Below are positions 1 to 8,922 of a DNA stretch of 64,000 nt, piece after piece (the stretch's first letter is position 1; every line of letters starts with the position of its first letter). The notes below the pieces were generated by a model. It did not search any database. It saw nothing but the letters and a program-made list of their open reading frames with translations, and was not told the origin of the DNA. Origin of the DNA: Pleionea sp. CnH1-48 (GTDB lineage Bacteria; Pseudomonadota; Gammaproteobacteria; Enterobacterales; Kangiellaceae); contig NZ_JAMXSB010000011.1 of assembly GCF_024124665.1 (NCBI RefSeq), forward strand, positions 156,669-220,668, read 5' to 3'. The position numbers and the translations under genes were made by a program.

Positions 1-772
1 ATTCCTGTTGGCGTTCACGTTGCATTTTAAGTTCGCGTGTTGTTTCACGCTCTTCTTTGCTGCGACTGCCAGAATGTAACAAACGTCCGAACTGATCGGT
101 AATGGTTACTTTCTCAGGCTCCAGATTAGCGACACTGCCGGTGACCAGATCAACGATTGCCCGAATTTGCTCATCTTCTAATGTACGACGGCTAAATAGA
201 TTAAGTAAGACAGACGCACTGGGCTTGCGTTTGTTTTTAAGAAAAGCGGACTCTTTGGGGATGGCTAGATGAACTTTTGCAGAACGCACACCACGAAACT
301 CTTCAATTGTGCGCGCTAATTTTAGTTCGGCACTGCGTTGTAAACGTGCGGTTTCTAAACGTTGCGAAACGCCAAAGCCGGATTCTTTGTTGAGTAAAGA
401 GTCACTACGATCAGGATTAATTTCGAGTCCCTGCATCGAAATTTCGAGTTGCACCTTTTGAAAGTCTTCACTACGAATTGAAATAATGCCTCTTTCATCC
501 AAACGGTGAGGAATATTTTGCGCCTTCAACATGTTGACGATTTCTACGGTGGTTGCCGCATCCGTCAAGGCCAGGGGTGTCATTTCTTCTTCCGTTCCCC
601 ACAACACTATGAAAACACCTAACGCAACACTGGCGGCAATACCAATCATTAATCCCAGCTGTTTAAACAAGCTGAGATTAGTCATGCCAGGTAATAAGGT
701 TCGCGGCGTTTTAGAGTCTTCTCCGCTATCGTCTACACTGGCCAGGTCTGTTGACGCTGTTGCTTCTGCCAC
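1..772 (-). CDS. fliF: FliF, flagellar MS-ring protein (N-terminal part, cut by window edge)
   Basis: FliF forms the MS ring in the inner membrane, the platform for the basal body, export gate and C-ring. About 257 N-terminal residues are visible; the C-terminal half lies beyond base 1. The start is a GTG at 772-770, preceded by GAGGAT at good spacing; the encoded start reads V(M)AEATASTDLASV. A hydrophobic segment at about residues 37-58 (LGLMIGIAASVALGVF) is the first membrane helix. The following region (LALTDAATTVEIVNMLKAQN, later KVHLAIPKESAF) is typical of the YscJ/FliF periplasmic ring-building domain. It lies 13 bp downstream of fliE in the same direction, the usual fliEF order. Confidence 0.95.
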   Translation of the reverse strand, partial: MAEATASTDLASVDDSGEDSKTPRTLLPGMTNLSLFKQLGLMIGIAASVALGVFIVLWGTEEEMTPLALTDAATTVEIVNMLKAQNIPHRLDERGIISIRSEDFQKVQLEISMQGLEINPDRSDSLLNKESGFGVSQRLETARLQRSAELKLARTIEEFRGVRSAKVHLAIPKESAFLKNKRKPSASVLLNLFSRRTLEDEQIRAIVDLVTGSVANLEPEKVTITDQFGRLLHSGSRSKEERETTRELKMQRERQQE

Positions 773-785
773 CGTCTATCCTCAC

Positions 786-1109
786 TTATATTGGCATGTT
801 CATGATGTCTTGATAGGCAGACACCACACGATTTCTTACTTGAACAACGGCGTCAAAAGCGACACCTGATTTTTGCGACGCAATCATGGCTTTTACCAGA
901 CTGACACCACCGTCTCCGGCTTCTATTTGGCGCGCTGCCTGACTGGATTCTTTCTGCAGTTCATTAACCTGATTAATGGCTTTTGACAACGCCTGAGTAA
1001 AATCGCCACCAGACTCAACTTTGCCAGTCGGTTGCGCTGGACTTTGCTGTGCCACATCAGACAAACGACGCATGTGGGCTAGAATTTGTTCGGGAGTAAT
1101 TTGATTCAT
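786..1109 (-). CDS. fliE: FliE, flagellar hook-basal body adaptor
   Basis: FliE (107 aa) joins the MS ring to the proximal rod and is among the first substrates of the flagellar export apparatus. The C-terminal part carries the family pattern, with KAMIASQKSGVAFDAVVQVR followed by NRVVSAYQDIMNMPI at the very end. Length and N-terminus (MNQITPEQILAHMRRL) fit the family. The ATG has GAGG about 10 nt upstream. It sits between flrC (29 bp upstream) and fliF (13 bp downstream). The short gap to flrC leaves little room for a separate promoter, so it may be co-transcribed with flrBC or use a promoter inside flrC. Confidence 0.95.
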   Translation of the reverse strand: MNQITPEQILAHMRRLSDVAQQSPAQPTGKVESGGDFTQALSKAINQVNELQKESSQAARQIEAGDGGVSLVKAMIASQKSGVAFDAVVQVRNRVVSAYQDIMNMPI

Positions 1110-1138
1110 AATAATGACCTCAATCGATTGTCATAACT

Positions 1139-2473
1139 CTATGCGGGTATGTCGTAACCCATTTCTCTCATGCGTGCTAACTTGTAACGCAATGTTCTGG
1201 GGCTGATGCCAAGCTCATCGGCTACGTCTTTTTTTCTGCCCGTACGTTTTAGTGCATCAATAATTAATTGATACTCGTGATGACGTACACCATCACCTAA
1301 AGATGCTTGTGCAGATTCAGATTCTTCTTTTTCAACACTGGTTTGATGGGTTGTTTCAAACATTAAGTGTTCGGGTAACAAAGTGTCATCGTTACATAAA
1401 ATCAAACACCGCTGCATCACATTATCCAGCTCGCGAACATTGCCAGGCCAGCTATAAGAAATCAGTTTAGAACGTGCAGCAACTGACAACTCAGGCATCT
1501 TGCGTCCGTTCTGTTTGGCATATTTATTTAATAGCATTTCGGCAATGGGAATAATGTCACCGGAACGCTCAGCAAGCCCCAAACAACGTAAAGGAAAAAC
1601 GTTGAGTCGGTAATAAAGATCTTCACGAAAACGCTTTTGTTGTACTTCCTGCATCAGGTCACGATTGGTGGTAGCAATAATACGCACATCCAGTTCTATC
1701 GACTTTCTAGCACCCAGACGTTCAACTTCGCGCTCCTGAATAACTCGTAACAGTTTTGCCTGGAGGGCCAGATCCATTTCTGAAATTTCGTCTAACAATA
1801 AAGTGCCGTTTTGTGCTTGCTCAAACTTTCCTGGGCAGCTTTGATGAGCTCCAGTATAAGCACCTTTCTCGTAACCAAACAAAGTGGCTTCAAGCATATT
1901 TTCAGGGATAGCCGCACAGTTGATAGCAATAAAAGGATGTTCACTGCGCTGTGACTGTTGATGAATGTAGCGCGCCATCACTTCTTTACCCGCTCCACTG
2001 GGTCCATTTAATAGAACGGTTGAATCGGTTTGAGCAATTTTTTCTGCCAACCCATAAAGAGACTGACTTTGCTCATCACAAATAACAGGCTGATCGCAAG
2101 CGGTGTCTTGATGAGACTGATATTGCTCGATGACTTTTAATAATGAAGTGGGTTCAAAAGGCTTTTGCAAAAACTCATTGGCACCTTCTTGCATGGCTGC
2201 AACCGCTGTATCAATAGTGCCGTACGCCGTCATTAAAATAAAAGGCGTACGTTGATTTTTATTGCGCACATATTTTAATAAGTCACGTCCGTTTTTTTCT
2301 CCAAGATGGATATCGCTGACCACCATATCAGGTTCTGACTTCCCCCAGCAGGCGATAGCCGACTCAACACATTCAGCAGAGACAACATCATAACCAGAAA
2401 CTTCCAGAGTATCCGAGAGCGCCTCACGTAAACCGTTGTCATCTTCGACGACTAACACTTTTGCTTTATTCAT
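1139..2473 (-). CDS. flrC: FlrC/FleR, sigma-54-dependent flagellar response regulator
   Basis: Activator of the sigma-54 class III flagellar genes, phosphorylated by FlrB. 444 aa: receiver domain at about 1-120 with phospho-acceptor Asp54 (VVSDIHLG); AAA+ domain at about 130-370 with Walker A GPSGAGKE at 157-164, sigma-54 contact loop GAYTGA at 204-209 (Tyr where most family members have Phe) and Walker B LLLDE; a Fis-type helix-turn-helix at the C-terminus (DVADELGISPRTLRYKL). An ATG at 2473 with GAGAGG upstream is preferred to an upstream in-frame alternative (2521) that would overlap flrB. It lies 20 bp after flrB. Confidence 0.93.
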   Translation of the reverse strand: MNKAKVLVVEDDNGLREALSDTLEVSGYDVVSAECVESAIACWGKSEPDMVVSDIHLGEKNGRDLLKYVRNKNQRTPFILMTAYGTIDTAVAAMQEGANEFLQKPFEPTSLLKVIEQYQSHQDTACDQPVICDEQSQSLYGLAEKIAQTDSTVLLNGPSGAGKEVMARYIHQQSQRSEHPFIAINCAAIPENMLEATLFGYEKGAYTGAHQSCPGKFEQAQNGTLLLDEISEMDLALQAKLLRVIQEREVERLGARKSIELDVRIIATTNRDLMQEVQQKRFREDLYYRLNVFPLRCLGLAERSGDIIPIAEMLLNKYAKQNGRKMPELSVAARSKLISYSWPGNVRELDNVMQRCLILCNDDTLLPEHLMFETTHQTSVEKEESESAQASLGDGVRHHEYQLIIDALKRTGRKKDVADELGISPRTLRYKLARMREMGYDIPA

Positions 2474-2493
2474 AATACAACAACCTCTCTCGT

Positions 2494-3708
2494 TTACTCG
2501 GCAGATAACGCTTGAATGCAAGGCAAGGTTACAGTAAACCGAGTGCCCTTATTGGCTTCTGAATCTACATCGACCTTGCCATCATGGGCGATAACAACCC
2601 CTTGTAATACGGGCAGTCCCAAACCAGTGCCACCGGACTTGGTCGTAAAAAAAGGCTCAAAGATCTGTGCTTTGACGGATTCAGAAATACCGATGCCATT
2701 ATCTTCAACTTGAATCGTCAGCCAGTCATTAGCTACCGAAAATCGAACAACCACCTTCGCTTTTTCGGCCAGAACCTCGGTTGCCTGACAAGCATTATCG
2801 ATTAAATTCATAACCGCACTTTTCACGGACTCTTCATTTACAAAAATTCGATAGTGACTGGTAACATCTAGCTCGACATCTACATCAACATTCATCTGTT
2901 TGACATGTTGAATGATACTTTCTACAAACTTTTCGACATCACACCAAGATTTTTGTAAACCTCCACTGCGAGCAAACTGCAACATGTCACTCACATGCTG
3001 CTCCAGGTGGTGCAAACAGCCTAATAAGCGTTGGCCAAATTTTTGACGAGTTGTGTTGGTTAAATCTTCACGACTTAAATTTGCGCCATATAAGAGTGCC
3101 GAAGACAAAGGCGTGCGAATTTGATGAGCCAGTGAGGCCATCATCTTTCCAATGCTGGATAAACGCTTGTCCTGATTGAGCTTGTCTTGCAGTTTGCGGG
3201 TTTCTGTTAGATCGGTGATAACAACCAACTGACCAGGCTCATAATCCAATGCTCGAGTTTCAATACGAACCCGGCGTCCGTCTTTTAATGAAATCTCATG
3301 CCCATCATCCGAGCGAGGCGAAAAGGCCCGCTGAATGATGTTCATCCATTTTTCCCCCAATAATGGACGGCCTAATAAATCCACAGCCACCGCATTGCAA
3401 TCTTGTACACATCCCTGTTCATCAAGCACCACCACACCAGCGGGTAAGATAGACAATAGACTGGAAAGCTTTTGCGCCAACCTTTCTTTTTCTTGCAACT
3501 GCAGTTGTTTGTTGCGAACTTCGCTGGCTAGTCGATCAGCCAGGTTTTCTACCTGTCCTTCCAGGGACTGATAAGAATGCACAAAAGATTCTGATAATCG
3601 ATTAAAATGCGCGAAGGCATCCTGCATCTGCTCCAGATCCAAACGTTGGCTGTCGATCTTAGGAAGACCTTCATTATGTTCACTGATTATCGAAGACTGT
3701 GCTGACAT
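2494..3708 (-). CDS. flrB: FlrB/FleS, flagellar sensor histidine kinase
   Basis: Cytoplasmic histidine kinase partner of FlrC. 404 aa with no membrane segment: a coiled-coil N-terminus (to about 80), a PAS domain (about 85-170, LLSILPAGVVVLDEQG), the H-box with His195 (MASLAHQIRTPLSSA), then the HATPase domain with N-box NLIDNACQA, G1 VEDNGIGI and F/G2 boxes FEPFFTTKSGGTGLGLP. The ATG at 3708 has GAGGAG about 12 nt upstream; an in-frame GTG at 3726 would place that Shine-Dalgarno inside the gene, so the ATG is chosen. A sigma-54 promoter lies about 65 bp upstream. Confidence 0.92.
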   Translation of the reverse strand: MSAQSSIISEHNEGLPKIDSQRLDLEQMQDAFAHFNRLSESFVHSYQSLEGQVENLADRLASEVRNKQLQLQEKERLAQKLSSLLSILPAGVVVLDEQGCVQDCNAVAVDLLGRPLLGEKWMNIIQRAFSPRSDDGHEISLKDGRRVRIETRALDYEPGQLVVITDLTETRKLQDKLNQDKRLSSIGKMMASLAHQIRTPLSSALLYGANLSREDLTNTTRQKFGQRLLGCLHHLEQHVSDMLQFARSGGLQKSWCDVEKFVESIIQHVKQMNVDVDVELDVTSHYRIFVNEESVKSAVMNLIDNACQATEVLAEKAKVVVRFSVANDWLTIQVEDNGIGISESVKAQIFEPFFTTKSGGTGLGLPVLQGVVIAHDGKVDVDSEANKGTRFTVTLPCIQALSAE

Positions 3709-3773
3709 TGGTTTGACTCTCCTCACCAGAACCCGTCAAAAAAATCGCAAATACTGACTCTGGTAAGAATTAA

Positions 3774-3789
3774 CGCAAACATTATGCCA
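3774..3789 (-). promoter_or_regulatory. sigma-54 promoter of flrBC
   Basis: On the minus strand the sequence reads TGGCATAATGTTTGC, with the GG (-24) and GC (-12) doublets exactly ten bases apart. It lies about 65 bp upstream of flrB in the flrA-flrB gap, where FlrA-dependent sigma-54 transcription is expected in this family of flagellar cascades. Confidence 0.8.
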
Positions 3790-3994
3790 CTATCGCATTT
3801 CTTTTTGTTTTCATTAAGTTAGAGAGGGAGGTAAAAAGCATCGTCAAATTTACGACGTTTTATTAAGGTAGTTTAGTGAGTATTCAGTGATTAATAAGAA
3901 TGAACTAAAACAATAAACATACGTACAACTTAATCTAAAGCTGGGGTTATTTTCTTTTTAGCCATCAATGATGGAGAACACAAAAGGTCTTTGT

Positions 3995-5446
3995 TTAATT
4001 TAGCATGGCCTTATACTTCTTCATTTTTTCAACCAGTGTCGTACGGCGCATACCTAAACGCTGTGCCGCTTTGGCAACGACACCCGAACTCTCGTCCAGC
4101 GCTTGTCGTATGTAATCCACTTCTAGTTTTGCCATAAACTCTTTGAGATTCAGCCCCTCTTTGGGCAAATTAAACGACTCAACAGTCGTTGCCGACACCT
4201 CTTCGGTTTCATCAGGCTGAGACTCGTTGGCTTCAATATGTTGAACCAGAGCGGGCGACTCATAAGCTTGAATACCATCACCATACTGATATTTTTCTGG
4301 CAGGTCGTTAATATCCACCACCCCATAGGGAAACAGAATACATAAACGCTCTACCAGATTAGCCAGCTCTCGAACATTACCCGCCCAATCGTGTCGCATT
4401 AATGAAGCAATGGCACCCGCACTAAGACGCACCGACCCTCGGTCGTGCTTCTCGAGACGAGTAATGAGCTCATTAATAAGCAATGGAACATCGTCTTGTC
4501 GCTCTCTTAACGCTGGCATCTCGATGGGGAAGACATTAAGTCGATAAAATAGATCTTCACGGAAATTTCCTGCGGCCACTTCTTTATCCAGATTGCGATG
4601 AGTCGCAGCGATAATACGAACATCGGCCTCAATGGTGCGGTTGCTGCCCACACGCTCAAAACATTTTTCTTGCAACACACGCAGCAGCTTTACCTGCATA
4701 GCCAGAGGCATATCGCCTATTTCGTCCAAAAACAGCGTGCCGCCTTGTGCCAGCTCAAAACGCCCCTGCCGCGCACTGAGTGCGCCAGTAAAAGCTCCCT
4801 TTTCGTGACCGAAGAGTTCGCTTTCTAACAAATCTCCAGGAATCGCCCCGCAATTAACAGGAACAAAAGGTTTATCGGAACGTTCGGAAAGATAATGAAT
4901 ATTGCGAGCCGCGACTTCTTTTCCGGTACCCGACTCACCAAGAATTAATACATTCGCTTCGGTGTTCGCCACCTGCTCGATCAATTTTCTCACATCTTGA
5001 ATCGCCTGACTGCTACCTATCATGCTACGAAACAGTTCCAGCGGCTTTTGACCATCTTCCATCACATGCCGATTGCCACGGCACTCCTGGCAGGCATGCA
5101 ACACTTCCAATAACGAATTATAGCGAGGTGGATTTTCAATTCGTCCAACAATCTGGGTCTGAAGGTCGTTGGGCAGATCACCGGAATAGCTGATATCACC
5201 GGTAAGCAGTATAGGCAGAGTTTTTGATACCGCCTGAATCTCGCTGATCAGCTCAGACAGTGAAGAATAATGCTGGTGAGTACCAATGGCTATCGCCAGC
5301 AGATGCTCGGGTTGTTGGCAGGCTTGCTGCCAGTTCTCAGAGGTAGCAGAGAGGCATTCCTCGCCAATGAATTCTAAAATCACTTGAATATCATGAAGGT
5401 GATCGTGATCATCATCGATCAATAATATTTTTAGCTCTGACAGCAC
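3995..5446 (-). CDS. flrA: FlrA/FleQ, master flagellar sigma-54 activator
   Basis: Top activator of the polar flagellar cascade. About 483 aa: a FleQ-type receiver-like domain (about 1-120), AAA+ domain with Walker A GESGTGKE, intact GAFTGA sigma-54 loop and Walker B LFLDE, and a C-terminal Fis-type HTH (KAAQRLGMRRTTLVEKM). The receiver-like domain has no Asp at the phosphorylation position (it reads LLAIAIGTHQH), as in FleQ, which is controlled by ligand (c-di-GMP) and partner binding rather than phosphorylation. The start is uncertain: GTG at 5446 (just before LSELKILLIDDD) is preferred, with TTG at 5464 in frame as the alternative. It is monocistronic, 286 bp upstream of flrB. Confidence 0.92.
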   Translation of the reverse strand: MLSELKILLIDDDHDHLHDIQVILEFIGEECLSATSENWQQACQQPEHLLAIAIGTHQHYSSLSELISEIQAVSKTLPILLTGDISYSGDLPNDLQTQIVGRIENPPRYNSLLEVLHACQECRGNRHVMEDGQKPLELFRSMIGSSQAIQDVRKLIEQVANTEANVLILGESGTGKEVAARNIHYLSERSDKPFVPVNCGAIPGDLLESELFGHEKGAFTGALSARQGRFELAQGGTLFLDEIGDMPLAMQVKLLRVLQEKCFERVGSNRTIEADVRIIAATHRNLDKEVAAGNFREDLFYRLNVFPIEMPALRERQDDVPLLINELITRLEKHDRGSVRLSAGAIASLMRHDWAGNVRELANLVERLCILFPYGVVDINDLPEKYQYGDGIQAYESPALVQHIEANESQPDETEEVSATTVESFNLPKEGLNLKEFMAKLEVDYIRQALDESSGVVAKAAQRLGMRRTTLVEKMKKYKAMLN

Positions 5447-6009
5447 ATAACACCCCGATTCCAATGCTAAAAAAAGGTATTGTTCTTATTGTTAAATGTC
5501 AGTAGCACATCTACAGCTTAGAGCTCCTTTAGCTGTCTCGTCGCTTTATCAGAGTTTACTGACCGTCCCATCTAATAAATAGGCTGATAATGTTTTTCTG
5601 TCAATTTTTTGGCAATAAAAAGACGCTCTTTAAATTGCAGAAACTAACTCACTGAAACATTGTATTTTTTGGGCTTTATTACCCACAACCTTGTCGTGTC
5701 TAAATATACCCGTCGCCTTTCAAGGTGCAGTGGTGTTGGCTGCGCGCACTCACCCCAATCACTTAGTCTGTCTAAGCTCAGGGGATTCGCTTGCTGGCCG
5801 CCTACCTGCACTTTGAAATACTTTGGGTATATCACACAGCGATGATCAACTTTTAAACACCACTAAGGTCATTTACTTATCGAAGATCAACAATAGTCCA
5901 TACTTGGTTATAAGAAAAACATTTAAAAGAATAAATACTTATTAATAAACTCAATAAAACATTCTAGTTTTATCCTACATCTTCATAACAATAACAAGGC
6001 TGCACAAAA
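5447..6009. other. Gene-free stretch between flrA and the sugar-modification island
   Basis: This holds the flrA upstream region and one full copy of the palindromic repeat (5704-5832). The short open frames over the repeat on both strands are products of its sequence and are not genes. No clear sigma-54 or sigma-28 promoter was found for flrA here. Confidence 0.6.
5704..5832 (+). repeat. Palindromic interspersed repeat, copy 1 (129 bp)
   Basis: The ends are inverted (ATATACCC ... GGGTATAT), with inner inverted arms CTTTCAAGGTGCAG near the left end and CTGCACTTTGAAA near the right end, around a GC-rich core. The same unit recurs at 12065-12193 and 24743-24870 in the opposite orientation and, in shortened form, at 20111-20187. 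It encodes nothing convincing. The size, terminal palindrome and scatter between genes suggest a MITE or REP-like element. Confidence 0.85.
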
Positions 6010-6891
6010 TTAAGCACGATAAGCGGGAAAATAACTTGTCGATGGTGAGGATGATAGTTGGTGATAGTGAGTGAGATTATGAATTCGCCCACCTAAATAA
6101 GCTATTCGTTCTGCATTGCACCAGCCTTTTTTAAAACGCCCCAGTCCATCATTAGCATTTTCTTTCACACCACTGCTTCCTCCCAGGTCAAGAAATTGGA
6201 TGCTTTGCTTTTGGTAATAGTCAATGGCCGCACTAAATAAAGCGTAAGAGGAGTTTTCTTTGTAGCCCTGATCTGCGTGAGCCCCTAAATGATAATAAAT
6301 ACGTTCATCGATTTTAGTAAACAGCAGCATGCCAACAATATGCTTTTGTACTCTGGCGACAAAGACATCACACAAAAGAAGCTGTTGCTTCAATGCGCCA
6401 TCAGAAAAGTCCGCAACACCAACGATAGAGTGTCGCAACTTTAATTGGCGATAAAGCTCGAGCCAGGCGGTAGATACAGCTTCCGGCAGGTCGCTACCAA
6501 CAGCATGCAGTTCGACCGTTATGTTTTTCTGAGCTTTGCTAACATTACGGCGATGATGACGCGCCAAAACCATAGGCTGCTCAAAGTCGATGACGTAGTG
6601 ACGTTTAAAAGGAATAAAGCTGTGATTAAAAATTTGCTGGGCTTCTTTATCAGAAGGTTGCTTAAGAGGGTCCACAACTGCGACAAAACTGACAAGATCT
6701 TCAGGAGCATCATTTACATCGGCCACCATAGCAGACCAGTTACGGCAACAGAGCAATGGATAAGGAGCGCTCCAGTCTACAAAATGGGAGCTATCAATAG
6801 CGCGTTCAATTACATAAGTGCTGGCATTGGGCAGCGCCACCGGCTGGCCAATGTGCGCTAAAGTTTGTGCATATTGATGACCTTGATACAT
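6010..6891 (-). CDS. FemAB/GNAT-like (BioF2/Acetyltransf_6-type) acyltransferase
   Basis: 293 aa, probably cytoplasmic. The C-terminal half has the FemAB-like GNAT pattern: a strand with HIVGMLLFTKIDERIYYHLG, then YALFSAAIDYYQKQSIQFLD followed by LGGSSGVKENANDGLGRFKK. Members of this fold move acyl or aminoacyl groups onto amino sugars or peptidoglycan stems. It is the last gene of the minus-strand island operon, 15 bp after the beta-propeller gene. A second, divergent member of the same fold is two genes further up (8922-9899). In this context it may acylate the amino group of an amino-dideoxy sugar; the substrate is not shown by the sequence. Confidence 0.65.
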   Translation of the reverse strand: MYQGHQYAQTLAHIGQPVALPNASTYVIERAIDSSHFVDWSAPYPLLCCRNWSAMVADVNDAPEDLVSFVAVVDPLKQPSDKEAQQIFNHSFIPFKRHYVIDFEQPMVLARHHRRNVSKAQKNITVELHAVGSDLPEAVSTAWLELYRQLKLRHSIVGVADFSDGALKQQLLLCDVFVARVQKHIVGMLLFTKIDERIYYHLGAHADQGYKENSSYALFSAAIDYYQKQSIQFLDLGGSSGVKENANDGLGRFKKGWCNAERIAYLGGRIHNLTHYHQLSSSPSTSYFPAYRA

Positions 6892-6906
6892 CTTATGCTC
6901 GTCGCT

Positions 6907-7833
6907 CTATTCCACCAGCTCTGCTATACCAAAACCACTTTTACCGAATCCATTGCCGTTATAAAACATCAGATAACGGCCATCGACTTTTAGTAACGCA
7001 GGGTAAGCGGTCATTTGCGAATCCCAACCTTGTTCCGAAGGCCCCAGGTCAGGTGGATCAGGTAAGCGCTCCCATTGCATTCCGTCTTGAGAAGTCGCCT
7101 GCCCTATGGCATAAGCGTTTTGTCCTTCGCGAAAGCCTCGACTACCACGATGACAGTAATACATGGTCAAACCCTGATCAGTTTCTATGATCCAGGGTCT
7201 GGCAAGTGCTTCTTCTGGATAGTCTGGCTGCAAACAACTGTGATTAGGTCGTTGCCAAAGTGTGCCGCAAGAGGATTGAGCCAATTTGATGTCATAGAGC
7301 ATTTCTGGCGTGTCATTTATATCCACCCATCCAGTGCCAGAGGTGTAATACATACGCCATTCTTGTTGATAGTGATGGACAAAAGGCGAAGTAAATAAAA
7401 AACACTCATGAGGTGTTCGATCAACAACGGGCCCTGGATACAAACGCTTAAAGGTTTCTGAGGCATGATCATACTCGGCAACACCTATCGCATAGCTTAA
7501 TGGCACCGTCACCTTGGGCGTAATGCCAACAAAATACATTAACCAGCGGCCATTGACTTCAACCATGCAACTGGGTGCGACCCCTCTATCATCAAACCCA
7601 CCACAGGGTCCGAGATCAAGTGCAGGCTTTTGTGAAATACCTAAGACTTTATCGGGTTGCTGTCGATCCAGATCAACAAACCCTATGCGACTCATATTCT
7701 GTGCATTTCTTGTCATAATAAACACACGAATACGATCATCCATTAAAAATGGTGTCGGTAACTGAGCATGAGAAACCATCCAGTTATTTTCGTTTTCAAC
7801 GCTGTAGATACACCCCAGTTTATTCCATTTCAC
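6907..7833 (-). CDS. Five-bladed beta-propeller glycosidase-like protein (GH43/32/68-like)
   Basis: 308 aa with no signal peptide. Repeated WMVSHAQLPTPFLMDDRIRV, GRWLMYFVGI, EWRMYYTSGTGW, ARPWIIETDQGLTMYYCH and YPALLKVDGRYLMFYNGNG blocks match the GH43/GH32-like propeller often found, with unknown function, in polysaccharide clusters. The GTG start at 7833 overlaps the TGA of the upstream GNAT (GTGA) and has GGGGTGG just upstream; this gives the family-typical start V(M)KWNKLGCIYSV and is preferred to an upstream ATG at 7854. A cytoplasmic glycosidase in a biosynthetic operon could trim or sense a sugar intermediate. It may not be catalytic. Confidence 0.7.
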   Translation of the reverse strand: MKWNKLGCIYSVENENNWMVSHAQLPTPFLMDDRIRVFIMTRNAQNMSRIGFVDLDRQQPDKVLGISQKPALDLGPCGGFDDRGVAPSCMVEVNGRWLMYFVGITPKVTVPLSYAIGVAEYDHASETFKRLYPGPVVDRTPHECFLFTSPFVHHYQQEWRMYYTSGTGWVDINDTPEMLYDIKLAQSSCGTLWQRPNHSCLQPDYPEEALARPWIIETDQGLTMYYCHRGSRGFREGQNAYAIGQATSQDGMQWERLPDPPDLGPSEQGWDSQMTAYPALLKVDGRYLMFYNGNGFGKSGFGIAELVE

Positions 7834-8297
7834 AATTGCCACCCCATCTGCCAAAAGTCGACTTGATACCAGTGCTTACGTAAATAAGCTTCTTCTTCAA
7901 GTCCGATATGTTCATAAAACCGTTTGCTGTTTTTATCGGGAACGGTCAGTTTAATTTTATGTGCTCCTAACTCGCGATACTCTTCGGCCGCACGAAGCAT
8001 CAGTTGCTTGCCGATACTTCGTCCACGAGCCGACTTATCAACGACTAGCCAAATCACAGTGGCGACGCCACTCTCATGAGGAGTCCCCAAAAGCGCACCC
8101 AAAACCTGCCCTTGTTCATGATAGACCAGAGATACCTGTTGTTTTTGGTGAACCCAGTGCGTAAGCTTGTCTTGATCCCAGCTCTGTATGTAATCTTTTC
8201 TTGCCGTTTCATTAAGCGCGCCAAGATCTTGTTGAATCATCTCTACCAATAATTTGTGAACATCCTTAATATGATGCAGAGAAAAAGTCTCAACCAT
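7830..8297 (-). CDS. GNAT N-acetyltransferase
   Basis: 155 aa, single GNAT domain. Motif A is visible as VIWLVVDKSARGRSIGKQLM (the R/Q-x-x-G-x-G/A acetyl-CoA loop appears as RGRSIG), followed by GAHKIKLTVPDKNSKRFYEH and the C-terminal strand. It overlaps the methyltransferase stop by 8 bp and the propeller-gene start by 4 bp, so translation is coupled. In the island it is a candidate to acylate an amino sugar. An unrelated small-molecule role cannot be ruled out. Confidence 0.75.
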   Translation of the reverse strand: MVETFSLHHIKDVHKLLVEMIQQDLGALNETARKDYIQSWDQDKLTHWVHQKQQVSLVYHEQGQVLGALLGTPHESGVATVIWLVVDKSARGRSIGKQLMLRAAEEYRELGAHKIKLTVPDKNSKRFYEHIGLEEEAYLRKHWYQVDFWQMGWQL

Positions 8298-8922
8298 GAT
8301 TAGCCTCTTTATAAACGTAAACGGTATATTCGTACAATCCGTAATCCTGACGCATTATAAAATGCGGTGATATATTTTTTCTCAACCAAAAGCCTAGCTC
8401 ATCACAAGACACATGAAACAGGTCGGGACGACACCAGTCCACCTGATTGCTCATAACGTTAAAAGCGACGCCTTGTCTTGATGCTTTAAAACAGGCAGAG
8501 ATCATGGCTTTAGCAAACTGCATCATATCGTCATAAGACAAAGACAACTTCTCAGTTAACACGCCATTCATAACGCATACATCCACACTGTTATCGGCCA
8601 AAGGTTGTTGCAAAATATCTTGCTGCCAAAATAACGACTCATCCCATCGCTGGTGGGCAGCGGCGATCATTTTCTCAGAGATATCCAGCCCTCGGTACTG
8701 CCAGCCCTGCGCTGGCTCATACTGTTTAACAAAGTCATAAAACAAACCAGCTCCGCAACCAACATCCAACAAACTTCCAGGCTTAAAATATTGAAGTAAA
8801 TCAGCCATAACCTGAAAGCGCACATTTAAACTCTCTTCGCTTGGCCAGTCCATCCCTTTTGCTGATGCGCCATGACGTTGTAAACATTCTTCATAATGTT
8901 GGGCCAGTACTCGATAATCCAT
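8290..8922 (-). CDS. Class I SAM-dependent methyltransferase
   Basis: 210 aa. Motif I is SLLDVGCGAGLFYDF (about residues 50-65), an acidic residue ends strand 2 (YRGLDISEKMI), and motif IV lies around NSVDVCVMNGVLTE. The ATG overlaps the stop codon of the upstream FemAB-like gene as TAATG, so the two are translationally coupled. A sugar O-methyltransferase for the island's glycan is the natural guess; the fold alone does not identify the substrate. Confidence 0.75.
   Translation of the reverse strand: MDYRVLAQHYEECLQRHGASAKGMDWPSEESLNVRFQVMADLLQYFKPGSLLDVGCGAGLFYDFVKQYEPAQGWQYRGLDISEKMIAAAHQRWDESLFWQQDILQQPLADNSVDVCVMNGVLTEKLSLSYDDMMQFAKAMISACFKASRQGVAFNVMSNQVDWCRPDLFHVSCDELGFWLRKNISPHFIMRQDYGLYEYTVYVYKEANHG

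Noticed and set aside
5644..5845. Open frames of about 60 codons on both strands
   Set aside because: They lie over the palindromic repeat; the same peptide recurs with the other copies and has no start-site support.
6445..6861. 138-codon plus-strand frame
   Set aside because: Antisense to the FemAB-like gene, no family features.
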